Part shown: positions 22,532-29,813 of the stretch, piece by piece | Layout of the letters: each line of letters starts with the position of its first letter | Position numbering within the stretch: position 1 is the stretch's first letter | Source of the DNA: Candidatus Limadaptatus stercoripullorum | GTDB taxonomy: Bacteria > Bacillota > Clostridia > Christensenellales > CAG-917 | Assembly: GCA_018713795.1 (NCBI GenBank) | Contig: DVOE01000002.1 | Coordinates: 1 to 40,602 of the forward strand | Direction of reading: 5' to 3' | Length of the DNA stretch: 40,602 nucleotides | The notes under the pieces: generated by a model | Told to the model about the DNA's origin: nothing | The model's input: the letters and a program-made list of their open reading frames with translations, nothing else | Database searches by the model: none | Position numbers and translations under genes: made by a program

Positions 22532-22660
22532 CCCTAAACCGCGATATTTCGTGTCAAACAAGGAAGCGCCTCCCGAACGGACGCGCCGTGTACTCCTTGT
22601 ACATAAGCGGTCGGGCGGGAGGCGCTGACGCAGTATCACGCGAAATAGCGCGGTTTAGGG
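22532..22660 (+). repeat. structured hairpin element B, copy 4, overlapping the aminopeptidase stop
   Basis: The outer stem CCCTAAACCGCGATATTTCG pairs with CGAAATAGCGCGGTTTAGGG with the one A-G mismatch. The inner stem is AGCGCCTCCCG/CGGGAGGCGCT and the apical stem TGTAC/GTACA. The terminal CCCTAA of the minus strand is the last proline codon and stop of the M29 gene. Confidence 0.92.
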
Positions 22661-23761
22661 GTTGAGGGGGAACAGCTCCGGCAACACAAACTTCCCGTCC
22701 TTCCTTACGAGAGTGCCGTCGAGGTAGATCTCGCCGCCGCCGTAGGCGGGGGTGTGGACTTGGACGAGGTCCCAATGGACGGCGCTGACATTGCCGTTCC
22801 AGGCGTCGTCGTAGCAGGCGCCGGGGGTGAAATGGATGGAACCGGCGATCTTTTCGTCAAAGAGGATGTCGCCGATGGCGCGGTCGATGTTGGGGTTGAG
22901 CCCGAAGGAGAACTCGCCGACATAGCGGGCGCCTTCGTCGGTGTCGAAGATGGCGCGGGCGCGGGCGGTGTCGTTGGCGGAGACATCGACGATCCTGCCC
23001 TTTTCGAAGGTGAGGCGGACATTCTCGAAACGGAAGCCGTTTTCAATGGAGGGCACATTGTAGGTGATGACGCCGTTCACGCTGTCGCGGACGGGCGCGG
23101 TGTAGACTTCGCCGTCGGGGATGTTGCAATGTCCGCTGCATTTGACGGCTCCGATGCCTTTTACGGAGAAGGAGAGATCGGTGTCTTTTGCCACAATGCG
23201 GACTTTATCCGTCGAATTGATGAGTTTAACCAGCGGATCCATCGCCTTGTCCATCTTGGCGTAGTCGAGGCAGCAGACGGAGAAGAAGTAATCTTCGAAG
23301 GCTTCCGTGCTCATGCCCGCGAGCTGGCTCATGGCGGGAGTGGGATAGCGCAGGATGACCCAACGCGTCTTTTTGACGCGGATATTGTGGTGGACTTTGA
23401 CGGAGTAGCGGGTGTCGTAGCTCTGCATTTTGTCGTCGGGGATATCGCTGAGCTCGTAGCTGTTGTCGCCGCCGCGCACGCCGATATAGCAATCCATCTT
23501 GTCCATGAAAGCGGCGTCGCGCTCAGCCCAAAGGTCGAGCTGTTCAGGAGTGGCACCGCGCAGGATCTCGCGGAGGAGATAGCTGTCGCGCAGGTTGACG
23601 AAGGGCATACCGCCCGCGGCGTAGACCTCTCTCACGAGCAGCGCGGTGAACTCGGCGGGACAGCCGCCGGCGTCTATCCAGACCTTGTCTCCCCTGCCCA
23701 CGCGGCAGGAGTAGTTGACGAGGTTATGAGCAAGCACTTGTTGTCTGTTGTCGTGTACCAT
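22655..23761 (-). CDS. M29-family aminopeptidase (thermophilic metalloaminopeptidase type)
   Basis: This is a cytosolic metal-dependent aminopeptidase that trims N-terminal residues from peptides. The 368-residue protein matches the M29 (AmpS/aminopeptidase T) family in length. A probable metal glutamate lies in NIPDGEVYTAPVRDS, another in YVGEFSFGLNPNI, and the C-terminal half has SIHFTPGACYDDAWNGNVSA followed by VHWDLV with the metal histidines and aspartate. The ATG at 23761 has GGAGGTGA four bases upstream. The 60-residue ORF extension would cross the promoter. It is monocistronic and divergent from fba. Its stop codon is inside hairpin element B copy 4. Confidence 0.9.
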   Translation of the reverse strand: MVHDNRQQVLAHNLVNYSCRVGRGDKVWIDAGGCPAEFTALLVREVYAAGGMPFVNLRDSYLLREILRGATPEQLDLWAERDAAFMDKMDCYIGVRGGDNSYELSDIPDDKMQSYDTRYSVKVHHNIRVKKTRWVILRYPTPAMSQLAGMSTEAFEDYFFSVCCLDYAKMDKAMDPLVKLINSTDKVRIVAKDTDLSFSVKGIGAVKCSGHCNIPDGEVYTAPVRDSVNGVITYNVPSIENGFRFENVRLTFEKGRIVDVSANDTARARAIFDTDEGARYVGEFSFGLNPNIDRAIGDILFDEKIAGSIHFTPGACYDDAWNGNVSAVHWDLVQVHTPAYGGGEIYLDGTLVRKDGKFVLPELFPLNP

Positions 23762-23780
23762 ACGGTCACCTCCGCTAAGT

Positions 23781-23808
23781 ATTATACCCCGTCTGCGCGG
23801 GAATGCAA
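23781..23808 (-). promoter_or_regulatory. promoter of the M29 aminopeptidase
   Basis: TTGCAT, 16 bases, TATAAT on the minus strand, 19 bases before the start codon. Confidence 0.65.
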
Positions 23809-23914
23809 CTCGGTGCGGGAGGATTTTCCGGCGCGGAGAGAGAACGGGCGCAAGGGAGCGCGGAAGAGCGGCGAAAGGGTGCGCCCGCAAATTGCGGCGC
23901 GGGGCAAATAACAG

Positions 23915-23943
23915 TTGTCTTTTCGGCGCGGCGGTTGTATAAT
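23915..23943 (+). promoter_or_regulatory. fba promoter
   Basis: TTGTCT, 17 bases, TATAAT, giving a leader of about 28 bases. The gapA promoter has the same -35 hexamer and spacing. Confidence 0.8.
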
Positions 23944-23977
23944 AACTCACGACAAAAACTCATCGGAGGGTAACATT

Positions 23978-24907
23978 ATGCCTTTGGTCACAACCACCGA
24001 AATGTTCAAAAAAGCCTACGACGGCGGCTACGCCATCGGAGCGTTCAATGTGAACAACATGGAGATAATCCAGGGTATCGTCGAGGCCGCCACCATCGAG
24101 AACGCGCCTCTCATCCTGCAGGTCTCCGCGGGCGCGAGAAAGTACGCCAACACCGTCTACCTCAAGAAGATGGTGGAAGCGGCGGTCGAGACCAGCGGTC
24201 TCCCCATCTGCCTGCACCTCGACCACGGCGACAGCTTCGAGCTGTGCAAGGACTGCGTGGACAGCGGTTTCACCTCCGTCATGATAGACGCGAGCTCCCA
24301 CTCCTTCACCGAGAACATCAGCATCACCCGCAAGGTCGTGGAATATGCGCACGATCACGGCGTGGTCGTCGAGGCTGAGCTCGGCAAGCTCGCGGGCATC
24401 GAGGACGCGGTCAAAGTCGACGCCAAGGACGCCAGCTACACCGATCCCGATCAGGTCCAGGAGTTCGTCGAGAAGACGGGCGTGGATTCCCTCGCCATCG
24501 CCATCGGCACCTCTCACGGCGCATTCAAGTTCAAGGGTCAGCCCCGCCTGCGCTTCGATATCCTCGAAGAGGTCGGCAAGCGTCTGCCCGGCTTCCCCAT
24601 CGTGCTCCACGGCGCGTCCAGCGTCCCGCAGGAGTATGTCAAGATCATCAACCAGTACGGCGGCAATATGCCCGGCGCACAGGGCGTTCCCGAGGACATG
24701 CTGAGAAAGGCGGCGTCCATGGCGGTTTGCAAGATCAACATCGACTCCGACCTGCGTCTCGCGGTCACCGCGACCATCAGGGAGCACTTCGCGCTCAACC
24801 CCTCTCACTTCGACCCCCGTCAGTACCTCGGGCCGGCGAGAGACGCGGTGCGTGCGGTCGTGCGCCACAAGATCGTGGATGTCCTGGGCTGCAACGGCAA
24901 GGCGTAA
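23978..24907 (+). CDS. fba: class II fructose-bisphosphate aldolase
   Basis: This zinc enzyme splits fructose 1,6-bisphosphate into two triose phosphates in glycolysis. The 309-residue protein begins MPLVTTTEMFKKAYDGGYA and has zinc and substrate motifs LHLDHGDSFE (zinc His, catalytic Asp), MIDASSHSF, VEAELGKLAG, GTSHGAFKFK and VLHGASSVP, with the C-terminal DPRQYLGPAR typical of the short FbaA type. ATG 23978 has GGAGGG seven bases upstream. The ORF extension in the track covers the promoter. It has its own promoter and terminator. It and gapA are separated by the alcohol dehydrogenase and aminopeptidase genes. Confidence 0.97.
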   Translation: MPLVTTTEMFKKAYDGGYAIGAFNVNNMEIIQGIVEAATIENAPLILQVSAGARKYANTVYLKKMVEAAVETSGLPICLHLDHGDSFELCKDCVDSGFTSVMIDASSHSFTENISITRKVVEYAHDHGVVVEAELGKLAGIEDAVKVDAKDASYTDPDQVQEFVEKTGVDSLAIAIGTSHGAFKFKGQPRLRFDILEEVGKRLPGFPIVLHGASSVPQEYVKIINQYGGNMPGAQGVPEDMLRKAASMAVCKINIDSDLRLAVTATIREHFALNPSHFDPRQYLGPARDAVRAVVRHKIVDVLGCNGKA

Positions 24908-24932
24908 GCACAACAAACAAACTTATGACACG

Positions 24933-24966
24933 AACGGGCGAGCAACTGCTCGCCCGTTTCTTTTTC
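24933..24966 (+). terminator. fba terminator
   Basis: A perfect 11-bp stem AACGGGCGAGC/GCTCGCCCGTT with an AACT loop is followed by TCTTTTTC, 26 bases after the stop. Confidence 0.88.
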
Positions 24967-25171
24967 CCGCACTCTTTCCCCGCAGGCTTCATCCGCCTCG
25001 CCCGCTCCTCACTCTTTCTCATTTTTCATCCGCTACACTCCCTTATCATTCTCATGTTTCATCCGCTCAATAAAAACCTCTCCCCGATTTCCCTACATCT
25101 CTTGTTCTCCCCTCCCCTCTCCATAAAAAATGCCCTCTTCTCCCGCCGCAGGCTGCGGCGAAGCCCGCGAC
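24967..25171. other. pyrimidine-rich intergenic stretch
   Basis: About 200 bases between fba and ttcA in which the plus strand is mostly C and T. It contains an 18-base repeat TCTCAT.TTTCATCCGCT (25017 and 25052). I see no gene, promoter or RNA in it; the minus-strand ORF 24795-25022 reads through the fba terminator and is not credible. Confidence 0.6.
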
Positions 25172-25326
25172 CTGCGGCGGGAGACAGAGCTCGCACGGGG
25201 TGCGGGGATGTGATCCCCGCCGGGGTGCAGGGGCAGAGCCCCTGCGGGTCTGCGGCGGGAGACATAGCTCGCACGGGGTGCGGGGATGTATCCCCGCCGG
25301 GGTGCGGGGGCGGCGCCCCTGCCCTG
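25172..25326. repeat. two 78-bp tandem palindromic units upstream of ttcA
   Basis: Two head-to-tail units (25172 and 25250) begin CTGCGGCGGGAGACA.AGCT. Each has a GGGGAT/ATCCCC hairpin and a GCAGGGGC/GCCCCTGC or GGGGGC/GCCCCT hairpin. They differ at a few sites, mostly in the loops. Confidence 0.85.
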
Positions 25327-25334
25327 CCGAGCGC

Positions 25335-25363
25335 TTGCAAAGCGGGCGAGAGGGTGGTACAAT
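25335..25363 (+). promoter_or_regulatory. promoter giving a leaderless ttcA transcript
   Basis: TTGCAA, 17 bases, TACAAT. The A of the ttcA ATG is seven bases past the -10, which is the usual start-point distance. No purine-rich ribosome-binding site lies between. Confidence 0.6.
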
Positions 25364-25369
25364 CGCGGT

Positions 25370-26113
25370 ATGCAACAGGTACTTTCGCCGATGAGACGGG
25401 CGATACAGGACTACAAGATGATCTCGGACGGCGACAGGATATTCGTCGGGCTTTCGGGCGGCAAAGACAGCGTGCTGCTGACAGCTGCGCTCGCCGCCTA
25501 CCGCCGTTTTTCGCCCGAGTCGTTCACGCTCGAAGCGATAAGCATAGACATGGGCTTTGAACGGAAGGACGACGCCGACGAGCGGCTGACGGACTGGTGC
25601 GAGTCGCTGGGAGTGCCCCGCCATATCGTCAGGACGGACATTGCGGAGATAGTATTTGAGGCGCGCAAAGAAAAGAGCCCCTGCTCGCTGTGCGCCAAAA
25701 TGCGCAGAGGCGCGCTGAACAACGAGATAAACCGCCTCGGGGGCGGCACGCTCGCCCTCGGGCACAACGCCGACGATGTGGCGGAAACGGTGCTGCTTTC
25801 CCTGCTGTATGAGGGACGCTTCTCCTGCTTCGCCCCGACGGCGTATATGGACAAGAGCGCGGTCAAACTCATCCGCCCGTTCATCTACATAGAAGAATGC
25901 GACATAGTGGGCGCGGTGGGACGGCTGGAACTGCCCGTGGTGCCATCGGTCTGCCCTGAGGACAAGGTGACGAGACGCGAATACGCCAAGCAGCTTATAA
26001 AACAACTCACCCGCGACAACCCTTCCGCCAAACGCAACATCATGGGCGCCGTATTTCACCCCGAACGCGCGGCGCTATGGCAGCGCCCCGCCCCCGACGA
26101 GACGGGTCGATGA
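25370..26113 (+). CDS. ttcA: TtcA-family tRNA thiolation ATPase (PP-loop)
   Basis: Members of this family add sulfur to a tRNA base (2-thiocytidine 32 in TtcA) using ATP and an iron-sulfur cluster. The 247-residue protein has the PP-loop SGGKDS (29-34) and the cluster-ligand motif CSLC (105-108) in PCSLCAKMRRGALNN, with LGHNADDVAET after it. A third conserved cysteine may be VCPEDK. ATG 25370 begins the family match MQQVLSPMRRAIQDY and coincides with the predicted transcript start, so it may be translated without a ribosome-binding site; the ORF extension is in palindromic repeats. It converges on the ribosomal operon with a shared terminator. A related PP-loop tRNA modification is possible. 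Confidence 0.88.
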   Translation: MQQVLSPMRRAIQDYKMISDGDRIFVGLSGGKDSVLLTAALAAYRRFSPESFTLEAISIDMGFERKDDADERLTDWCESLGVPRHIVRTDIAEIVFEARKEKSPCSLCAKMRRGALNNEINRLGGGTLALGHNADDVAETVLLSLLYEGRFSCFAPTAYMDKSAVKLIRPFIYIEECDIVGAVGRLELPVVPSVCPEDKVTRREYAKQLIKQLTRDNPSAKRNIMGAVFHPERAALWQRPAPDETGR

Positions 26114-26137
26114 CAACAAAACAGAGATCTTACAAAG

Positions 26138-26172
26138 CAAAACCGCCGTATGAAACGGCGGTTTTGTTGTTT
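26138..26172. terminator. bidirectional terminator between ttcA and rplQ
   Basis: An 11-bp stem CAAAACCGCCG/CGGCGGTTTTG with a 7-base loop lies between the converging genes, with T-runs available in both directions. It would end the whole S10-spc-alpha transcript. Confidence 0.85.
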
Positions 26173-26191
26173 TGATGTTTTGAAGTTCGCC

Positions 26192-26698
26192 TCAGACGAG
26201 CTGCAGGATGCACACCTGCGCGGCGTCGCCGCGGCGGGTGCCGGTGCGGAGGATACGAGTGTAACCGCCGCCCTTGCCGAGCTCTTCGGCGCGCTTGTCG
26301 TACTTGGGCGCATACTCACGGAAGATCTTCTCGATGAGCGGATGGTTGACATCCTTGATGCGCGCCTTGTAAGCGGTCTTGCTCTCCTTCTCCCTGCGGA
26401 CTTCCTGAAGATCGCGCAGCTCAGCCATCATCTTTCTGCGGGCGGCGAGCTTCTTCGCGCCGTCGTTGGTGAAAGTGACCTCGGACTTGCCGCCTTTGGC
26501 GTCGGTCTTGGTCTTGGTGACGGCGACCTCGTCCTGGTAGGTGCGGATGGCGAGAGTGATGATCTTCTCAGCCAGACGGCGCACTTCTTTGGCGCGGTCG
26601 ACGGTGGTCTCTATCTCCCCGTACCAAAGGAGTTCGGAGACCTGGTTGCGGAGCATAGCCATTCTCTGATCGGTGCGTTTGCCAAGTTTTCTTGCCAT
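26192..26698 (-). CDS. rplQ: 50S ribosomal protein L17
   Basis: It binds 23S rRNA near the tunnel exit and is the last gene of the operon. The first ~45 residues (MARKLGKRTDQRMAMLRNQV) and the end (YTRILRTGTRRGDAAQVCIL) are standard. The protein has 168 residues, against about 113-127 in most bacteria, because of a charged segment (about 58-120) that includes TKTKTDAKGGKSEVTF. Some Clostridia have similar long L17 proteins. It is 9 bases downstream of rpoA. Confidence 0.96.
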   Translation of the reverse strand: MARKLGKRTDQRMAMLRNQVSELLWYGEIETTVDRAKEVRRLAEKIITLAIRTYQDEVAVTKTKTDAKGGKSEVTFTNDGAKKLAARRKMMAELRDLQEVRREKESKTAYKARIKDVNHPLIEKIFREYAPKYDKRAEELGKGGGYTRILRTGTRRGDAAQVCILQLV

Positions 26699-26707
26699 AA
26701 TTTACTC

Positions 26708-27664
26708 CTAATCCTCCTGAGCCTTGAGGCTGAGACCGAGGTCTTCGAGCTTCTTGACGACTTCTTCGAGGGATTTTCTGCCGAGGTTGCGGACTTTGAG
26801 CATATCCTCCTCGGTGCGTTTGGTGAGGTCTTCGACGGTGTGGATGTTGGCGCGCTTCAGGCAGTTGTACGAGCGGACGGAGAGGTCGAGGTCCTCGATG
26901 GACATCTCGAGCACTTTCTGCGCCTTGTCGTCGTCCTGAGAGACGAGGATGCTCTGCTCGTCCATGTTGTCGACGAGCTCCACGAACAGCCTCATATGGT
27001 CGTTGATGATCTTCGCGGCGAGGGAGATGATCTCCTTTGCCGAGACGGTGCCGTCGGTGGTGACTTCGATGGTGAGCTTGTCGAAGTCGATGCTCTGCTC
27101 GACTCGGGTGCTCTCCACGGTGTAGTTGACCTTGGTGACGGGCGTGAAGATGCTGTCGACGGGAATGAAGCCGATGGGCTCATTGCTGTCCTTGTTGCGC
27201 TCCGCGGGCACATAACCGCGGCCGCAGTCCACATAGATGATCATGTCGAGCCTGCCGCCCTCGTCGATGGTGCAGATCTCCTGTTCGGGATTGAGCACTT
27301 CGACATCGGCGGGAAGTTCGATATCGCCGGCGGTAACGGTGCAGGCGGTGTCCGCATAGAGACGCAGCTTGACTTTGCCTGCCTTTTCCTGGGCGTGGGA
27401 CACCTTGAACCTGACGGTCTTGATGTTGAGGATGATCTCGGTGACCTCCTCCTTGACGCCCTTGATAGTGGAGAATTCGTGGTCAACGCCCTCTATCTTG
27501 ATGCCGACCGCCGCCGCGCCGGGCAGAGAGGAGAGGAGCACGCGCCTGAGGCTGTTGCCGAGGGTGGTGCCGAAACCGCGCTCGAGCGGCTCGACGACGA
27601 ACTTCGCATAGCTTTTGCTCTCGTTCTCTTCAAAGGTTATCTTCGGCTTCTTGATCTCCATCAT
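26708..27664 (-). CDS. rpoA: RNA polymerase alpha subunit
   Basis: Alpha dimerises through its N-terminal domain to nucleate RNA polymerase assembly; its C-terminal domain binds UP elements and activators. The 318-residue protein has the dimerisation region (LERGFGTTLGNSLRRVLLSS) and the complete helix-hairpin-helix C-terminal domain (RTEEDMLKVRNLGRKSLEEV). Two ATG codons in tandem (27664, 27661) share the GGAGGTA site; the first is used here. It has the standard position between rpsD and rplQ. Confidence 0.98.
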   Translation of the reverse strand: MMEIKKPKITFEENESKSYAKFVVEPLERGFGTTLGNSLRRVLLSSLPGAAAVGIKIEGVDHEFSTIKGVKEEVTEIILNIKTVRFKVSHAQEKAGKVKLRLYADTACTVTAGDIELPADVEVLNPEQEICTIDEGGRLDMIIYVDCGRGYVPAERNKDSNEPIGFIPVDSIFTPVTKVNYTVESTRVEQSIDFDKLTIEVTTDGTVSAKEIISLAAKIINDHMRLFVELVDNMDEQSILVSQDDDKAQKVLEMSIEDLDLSVRSYNCLKRANIHTVEDLTKRTEEDMLKVRNLGRKSLEEVVKKLEDLGLSLKAQED

Positions 27665-27682
27665 AACGGTTACCTCCGATTC

Positions 27683-28279
27683 TTACTTCGAGTACAGCTC
27701 GACGATAAGGTGTTCTTTGATCTCGATGTCGGTGATGTCCGCTCTCTCGGGGAGCGCGAGGACCTTGCCGGTGAGGTTGGTGTTGTCCCACTCCAGCCAC
27801 TTGACTATGGAGAGGTTGCGCACTTCCTTCGCCGCCTGCCAGATGGGCAGATCCTTCTTGTTTTCCTTGACGGCGACGATGTCGCCCGCCTTGACGAGAT
27901 AGGACGGGATGTCCACACGCCTGCCGTTGACGGTGATGTGCCCGTGGTTGACGAGCTGACGCGCCATGGCGCGGGTCTTGCCGAGGCCCAGACGGTAGAC
28001 GACATTGTCCAGCCTTCTCTCGAGGAGGATGAGCATGTTCTCGCCCGTCACGCCGCGCATACGCGACGCCTTGTCGTAGTAGCCCTTGAACTGCTTCTCG
28101 AGCAGCCCGTAAACGAACTTGACCTTCTGCTTTTCCTTGAGCTGCAGGGAGTAGTCGGACTGCTTTCTCCTGCCGCGGAACTTGACCTGCTTGGACGACT
28201 TGCGTTCGATGCCGAGGTCGGCGGGATTGAGACCGAGCGTCCTGCACTTCTTCATTACGGGACCGGTGTATTTAGCCAT
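27683..28279 (-). CDS. rpsD: 30S ribosomal protein S4
   Basis: This primary 16S-binding protein helps start 30S assembly and affects decoding accuracy; in some bacteria it represses its own operon. The 198-residue protein has the S4 RNA-binding domain RRLDNVVYRLGLGKTRAMAR (about 93-112). The N-terminus has one cysteine (MKKCRTLGL) rather than a four-cysteine knuckle, so it is the zinc-free form. In this lineage rpsD lies in the alpha cluster; Bacillus subtilis has it elsewhere. Confidence 0.98.
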   Translation of the reverse strand: MAKYTGPVMKKCRTLGLNPADLGIERKSSKQVKFRGRRKQSDYSLQLKEKQKVKFVYGLLEKQFKGYYDKASRMRGVTGENMLILLERRLDNVVYRLGLGKTRAMARQLVNHGHITVNGRRVDIPSYLVKAGDIVAVKENKKDLPIWQAAKEVRNLSIVKWLEWDNTNLTGKVLALPERADITDIEIKEHLIVELYSK

Positions 28280-28289
28280 ATTCTATCTC

Positions 28290-28679
28290 CTAAATTCTTC
28301 TGCGCTTGGGAGGACGGCAGCCGTTGTGAGGAATGGGCGACACATCCTGGATGAGCGTGACCTCGAGACCGACATTGCCGAGAGCGCGGATGGCGGATTC
28401 TCTGCCCTGACCGGGCCCCTTGACATAGACTTCCACCGAACGCATACCCTGATCGTAGGCGACCTTGGCGGCGTCCTCGCTTATCATCTGCGCGGCGAAG
28501 GGAGTGGCTTTACGCGAACCCCTGAGCCTGAGCTTGCCCGCAGAAGACCACGACACGGCGTTGCCGTTCATATCGGTGACGGTGACGATGGTGTTGTTGA
28601 ACGACGCGTGGATGTGGACCTGACCTCTCTCTACGCGCTTGATATCCTTTCTCTTCTTGATCTTCTTTCCTGCTGCCAT
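28290..28679 (-). CDS. rpsK: 30S ribosomal protein S11
   Basis: It lies on the 30S platform near the E-site mRNA path. The 129-residue protein has [19 protein letters not shown] and ends with the invariant [18 protein letters not shown], including the Asn-Gly of the family signature. It follows rpsM with 12 bases between. Confidence 0.98.
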   Translation of the reverse strand: MAAGKKIKKRKDIKRVERGQVHIHASFNNTIVTVTDMNGNAVSWSSAGKLRLRGSRKATPFAAQMISEDAAKVAYDQGMRSVEVYVKGPGQGRESAIRALGNVGLEVTLIQDVSPIPHNGCRPPKRRRI

Positions 28680-28691
28680 AGCTTGCCTCTC

Positions 28692-29066
28692 TTATTTGCC
28701 CTTCTTCTTGCGGCCGACGGTCTTTTTGCGGCCCTTTCTGGTGCGGGCGTTCTGCTTGGTGGACTGACCGCGGACGGGCAGACCCTTTCTGTGACGGATG
28801 CCCCTGTAGCAGCCGATCTCCTGAAGGCGCTTGATATTCATGGCGACTTCACGCTTGAGATCGCCTTCGACATGCAGGTTTTTCTCGATGTAATCACGAA
28901 TGAGACTGACCTGCTCCTCGGAAAGGTCCTTGACCCTGATGTCGGGGCTTATGCCGGTCTCTTCGAGGATTTTGGCGGCAGTCGGACGACCGATACCGTA
29001 GATGTAGGTGAGTCCGATCTCCACTCTCTTTTCGCGCGGAAGATCCACGCCGGCTATTCGTGCCAT
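28692..29066 (-). CDS. rpsM: 30S ribosomal protein S13
   Basis: It lies in the 30S head, contacting S19, the P-site tRNA and the inter-subunit bridge to L5. The 124-residue protein starts [20 protein letters not shown] and contains [20 protein letters not shown], both canonical. A basic tail contacts P-site tRNA. It has an unusually long 101-base gap from the upstream rpmJ. Confidence 0.98.
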   Translation of the reverse strand: MARIAGVDLPREKRVEIGLTYIYGIGRPTAAKILEETGISPDIRVKDLSEEQVSLIRDYIEKNLHVEGDLKREVAMNIKRLQEIGCYRGIRHRKGLPVRGQSTKQNARTRKGRKKTVGRKKKGK

Positions 29067-29167
29067 TTTTTACCTCCGAAAAAATTGTCTCGTATATGTG
29101 ATAGCGCAGAAAGCCGCTTCGGATAAATCGGAATGCGCGGCCAGCCGCTCTGCGCGGATGTCCTCAC
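29067..29167 (-). other. structured gap between rpmJ and rpsM
   Basis: At 101 bases it is by far the longest gap in the ribosomal operon here. On either strand GCGCAGA (29104-29110) can pair with TCTGCGC (29149-29155), with a GCGG/CCGC hairpin inside. No promoter or ORF is convincing. Its position matches the S4-bound leader of rpsM in E. coli, though no sequence match is claimed. Confidence 0.4.
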
Positions 29168-29284
29168 TCAGCCCTGACGCTGCTTGTGGTTGGGGTACTT
29201 GGGGCAAATGACCATGACTTTGCCGTTTCTCTTGATGACTTTGCACTTGTCGCACATGGGCTTGACGCTGGGTCTGACTTTCAT
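29168..29284 (-). CDS. rpmJ: 50S ribosomal protein L36 (zinc-binding type)
   Basis: This smallest large-subunit protein ties together 23S helices. The 38-residue protein [20 protein letters not shown] has the zinc ligands CDKC, C and H (CPKYPNH), so it is the C-plus form. The track lists only a longer frame; ATG 29284 has GGAGGAA six bases upstream and begins at the family start. Confidence 0.97.
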   Translation of the reverse strand: MKVRPSVKPMCDKCKVIKRNGKVMVICPKYPNHKQRQG

Positions 29285-29300
29285 TTTCTGTTCCTCCGTG

Positions 29301-29519
29301 CTATTTGTTCCTGTATATGATCCTGCCCTTCGTGAGATCGTAGGGCGACATTTCGATCTTGACTCTGTCCCCTTCGAGGACCTTGATGTTGTTGAGACGC
29401 AGCTTTCCTCCGAGATACGCCTCGATGACATGACCGTTGACAAGTTTGACCTTGAACATGGTGCGGGGCATGACCTCGATCACCACGCCTTCGGTTTCGA
29501 TGACATCGGTTTTGGACAT
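29301..29519 (-). CDS. infA: translation initiation factor IF-1
   Basis: IF-1 occupies the ribosomal A site during initiation. The 72-residue single OB-fold protein [20 protein letters not shown] is standard, with [20 protein letters not shown] and [11 protein letters not shown]. It lies between the KOW-domain gene and rpmJ, the usual Clostridia order. Confidence 0.98.
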   Translation of the reverse strand: MSKTDVIETEGVVIEVMPRTMFKVKLVNGHVIEAYLGGKLRLNNIKVLEGDRVKIEMSPYDLTKGRIIYRNK

Positions 29520-29534
29520 ATGAGATGACCCTCC

Positions 29535-29813
29535 TTACTTGTTCTCTCTGTCCTTGTCGCCGTACAGCCTCAAAGCGCTGAACAGCTCGCTGTCGAACAC
29601 CTGCGCGCCCTCGGCAAGCTTGGCGGCGATCCGCTCCAGCCTGTCCCCCGTGGGACGGAGATGCTTTTGATTTTTGCGTTTGGCGTTCTTTATGCGCCTG
29701 ATGTCGCCGTCCGCCACCCTGACGAACCCTTCCTCGGCGCACACTTCCACCACGACAAAATATCTGCCGCGGTCGCGTCCCGCCTTGGAGTATACCACAT
29801 CGCCCGGTTGCAT
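29535..29813 (-). CDS. KOW-domain RNA-binding protein (L14e-like)
   Basis: The 92-residue protein begins MQPGDVVYSKAGRDRGRYFV, a KOW motif as in ribosomal proteins L14e/L27e, followed by a basic segment RRIKNAKRKNQKHLRPTG and an acidic helix. It probably binds rRNA. Genes like this lie between map and infA in many Clostridia, but the exact function is not established. The ATG overlaps the map stop codon by one base (TGATG), so translation is coupled to map. Confidence 0.8.
   Translation of the reverse strand: MQPGDVVYSKAGRDRGRYFVVVEVCAEEGFVRVADGDIRRIKNAKRKNQKHLRPTGDRLERIAAKLAEGAQVFDSELFSALRLYGDKDRENK

Noticed and set aside
17811-22660. Retron or diversity-generating element
   Set aside because: The hairpins could recall an msd region, but there is no reverse transcriptase gene anywhere in the window and five scattered copies do not fit a single retron.
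24795-25022. 75-residue minus-strand ORF after fba
   Set aside because: It reads through the fba terminator and antisense into fba; the composition reflects a pyrimidine-rich strand.
26150-28354. 734-residue plus-strand ORF
   Set aside because: Antisense to rplQ, rpoA and rpsD; long open antisense frames are expected at this GC content. The same applies to 30775-32649, 11498-13411 and 38691-40232.
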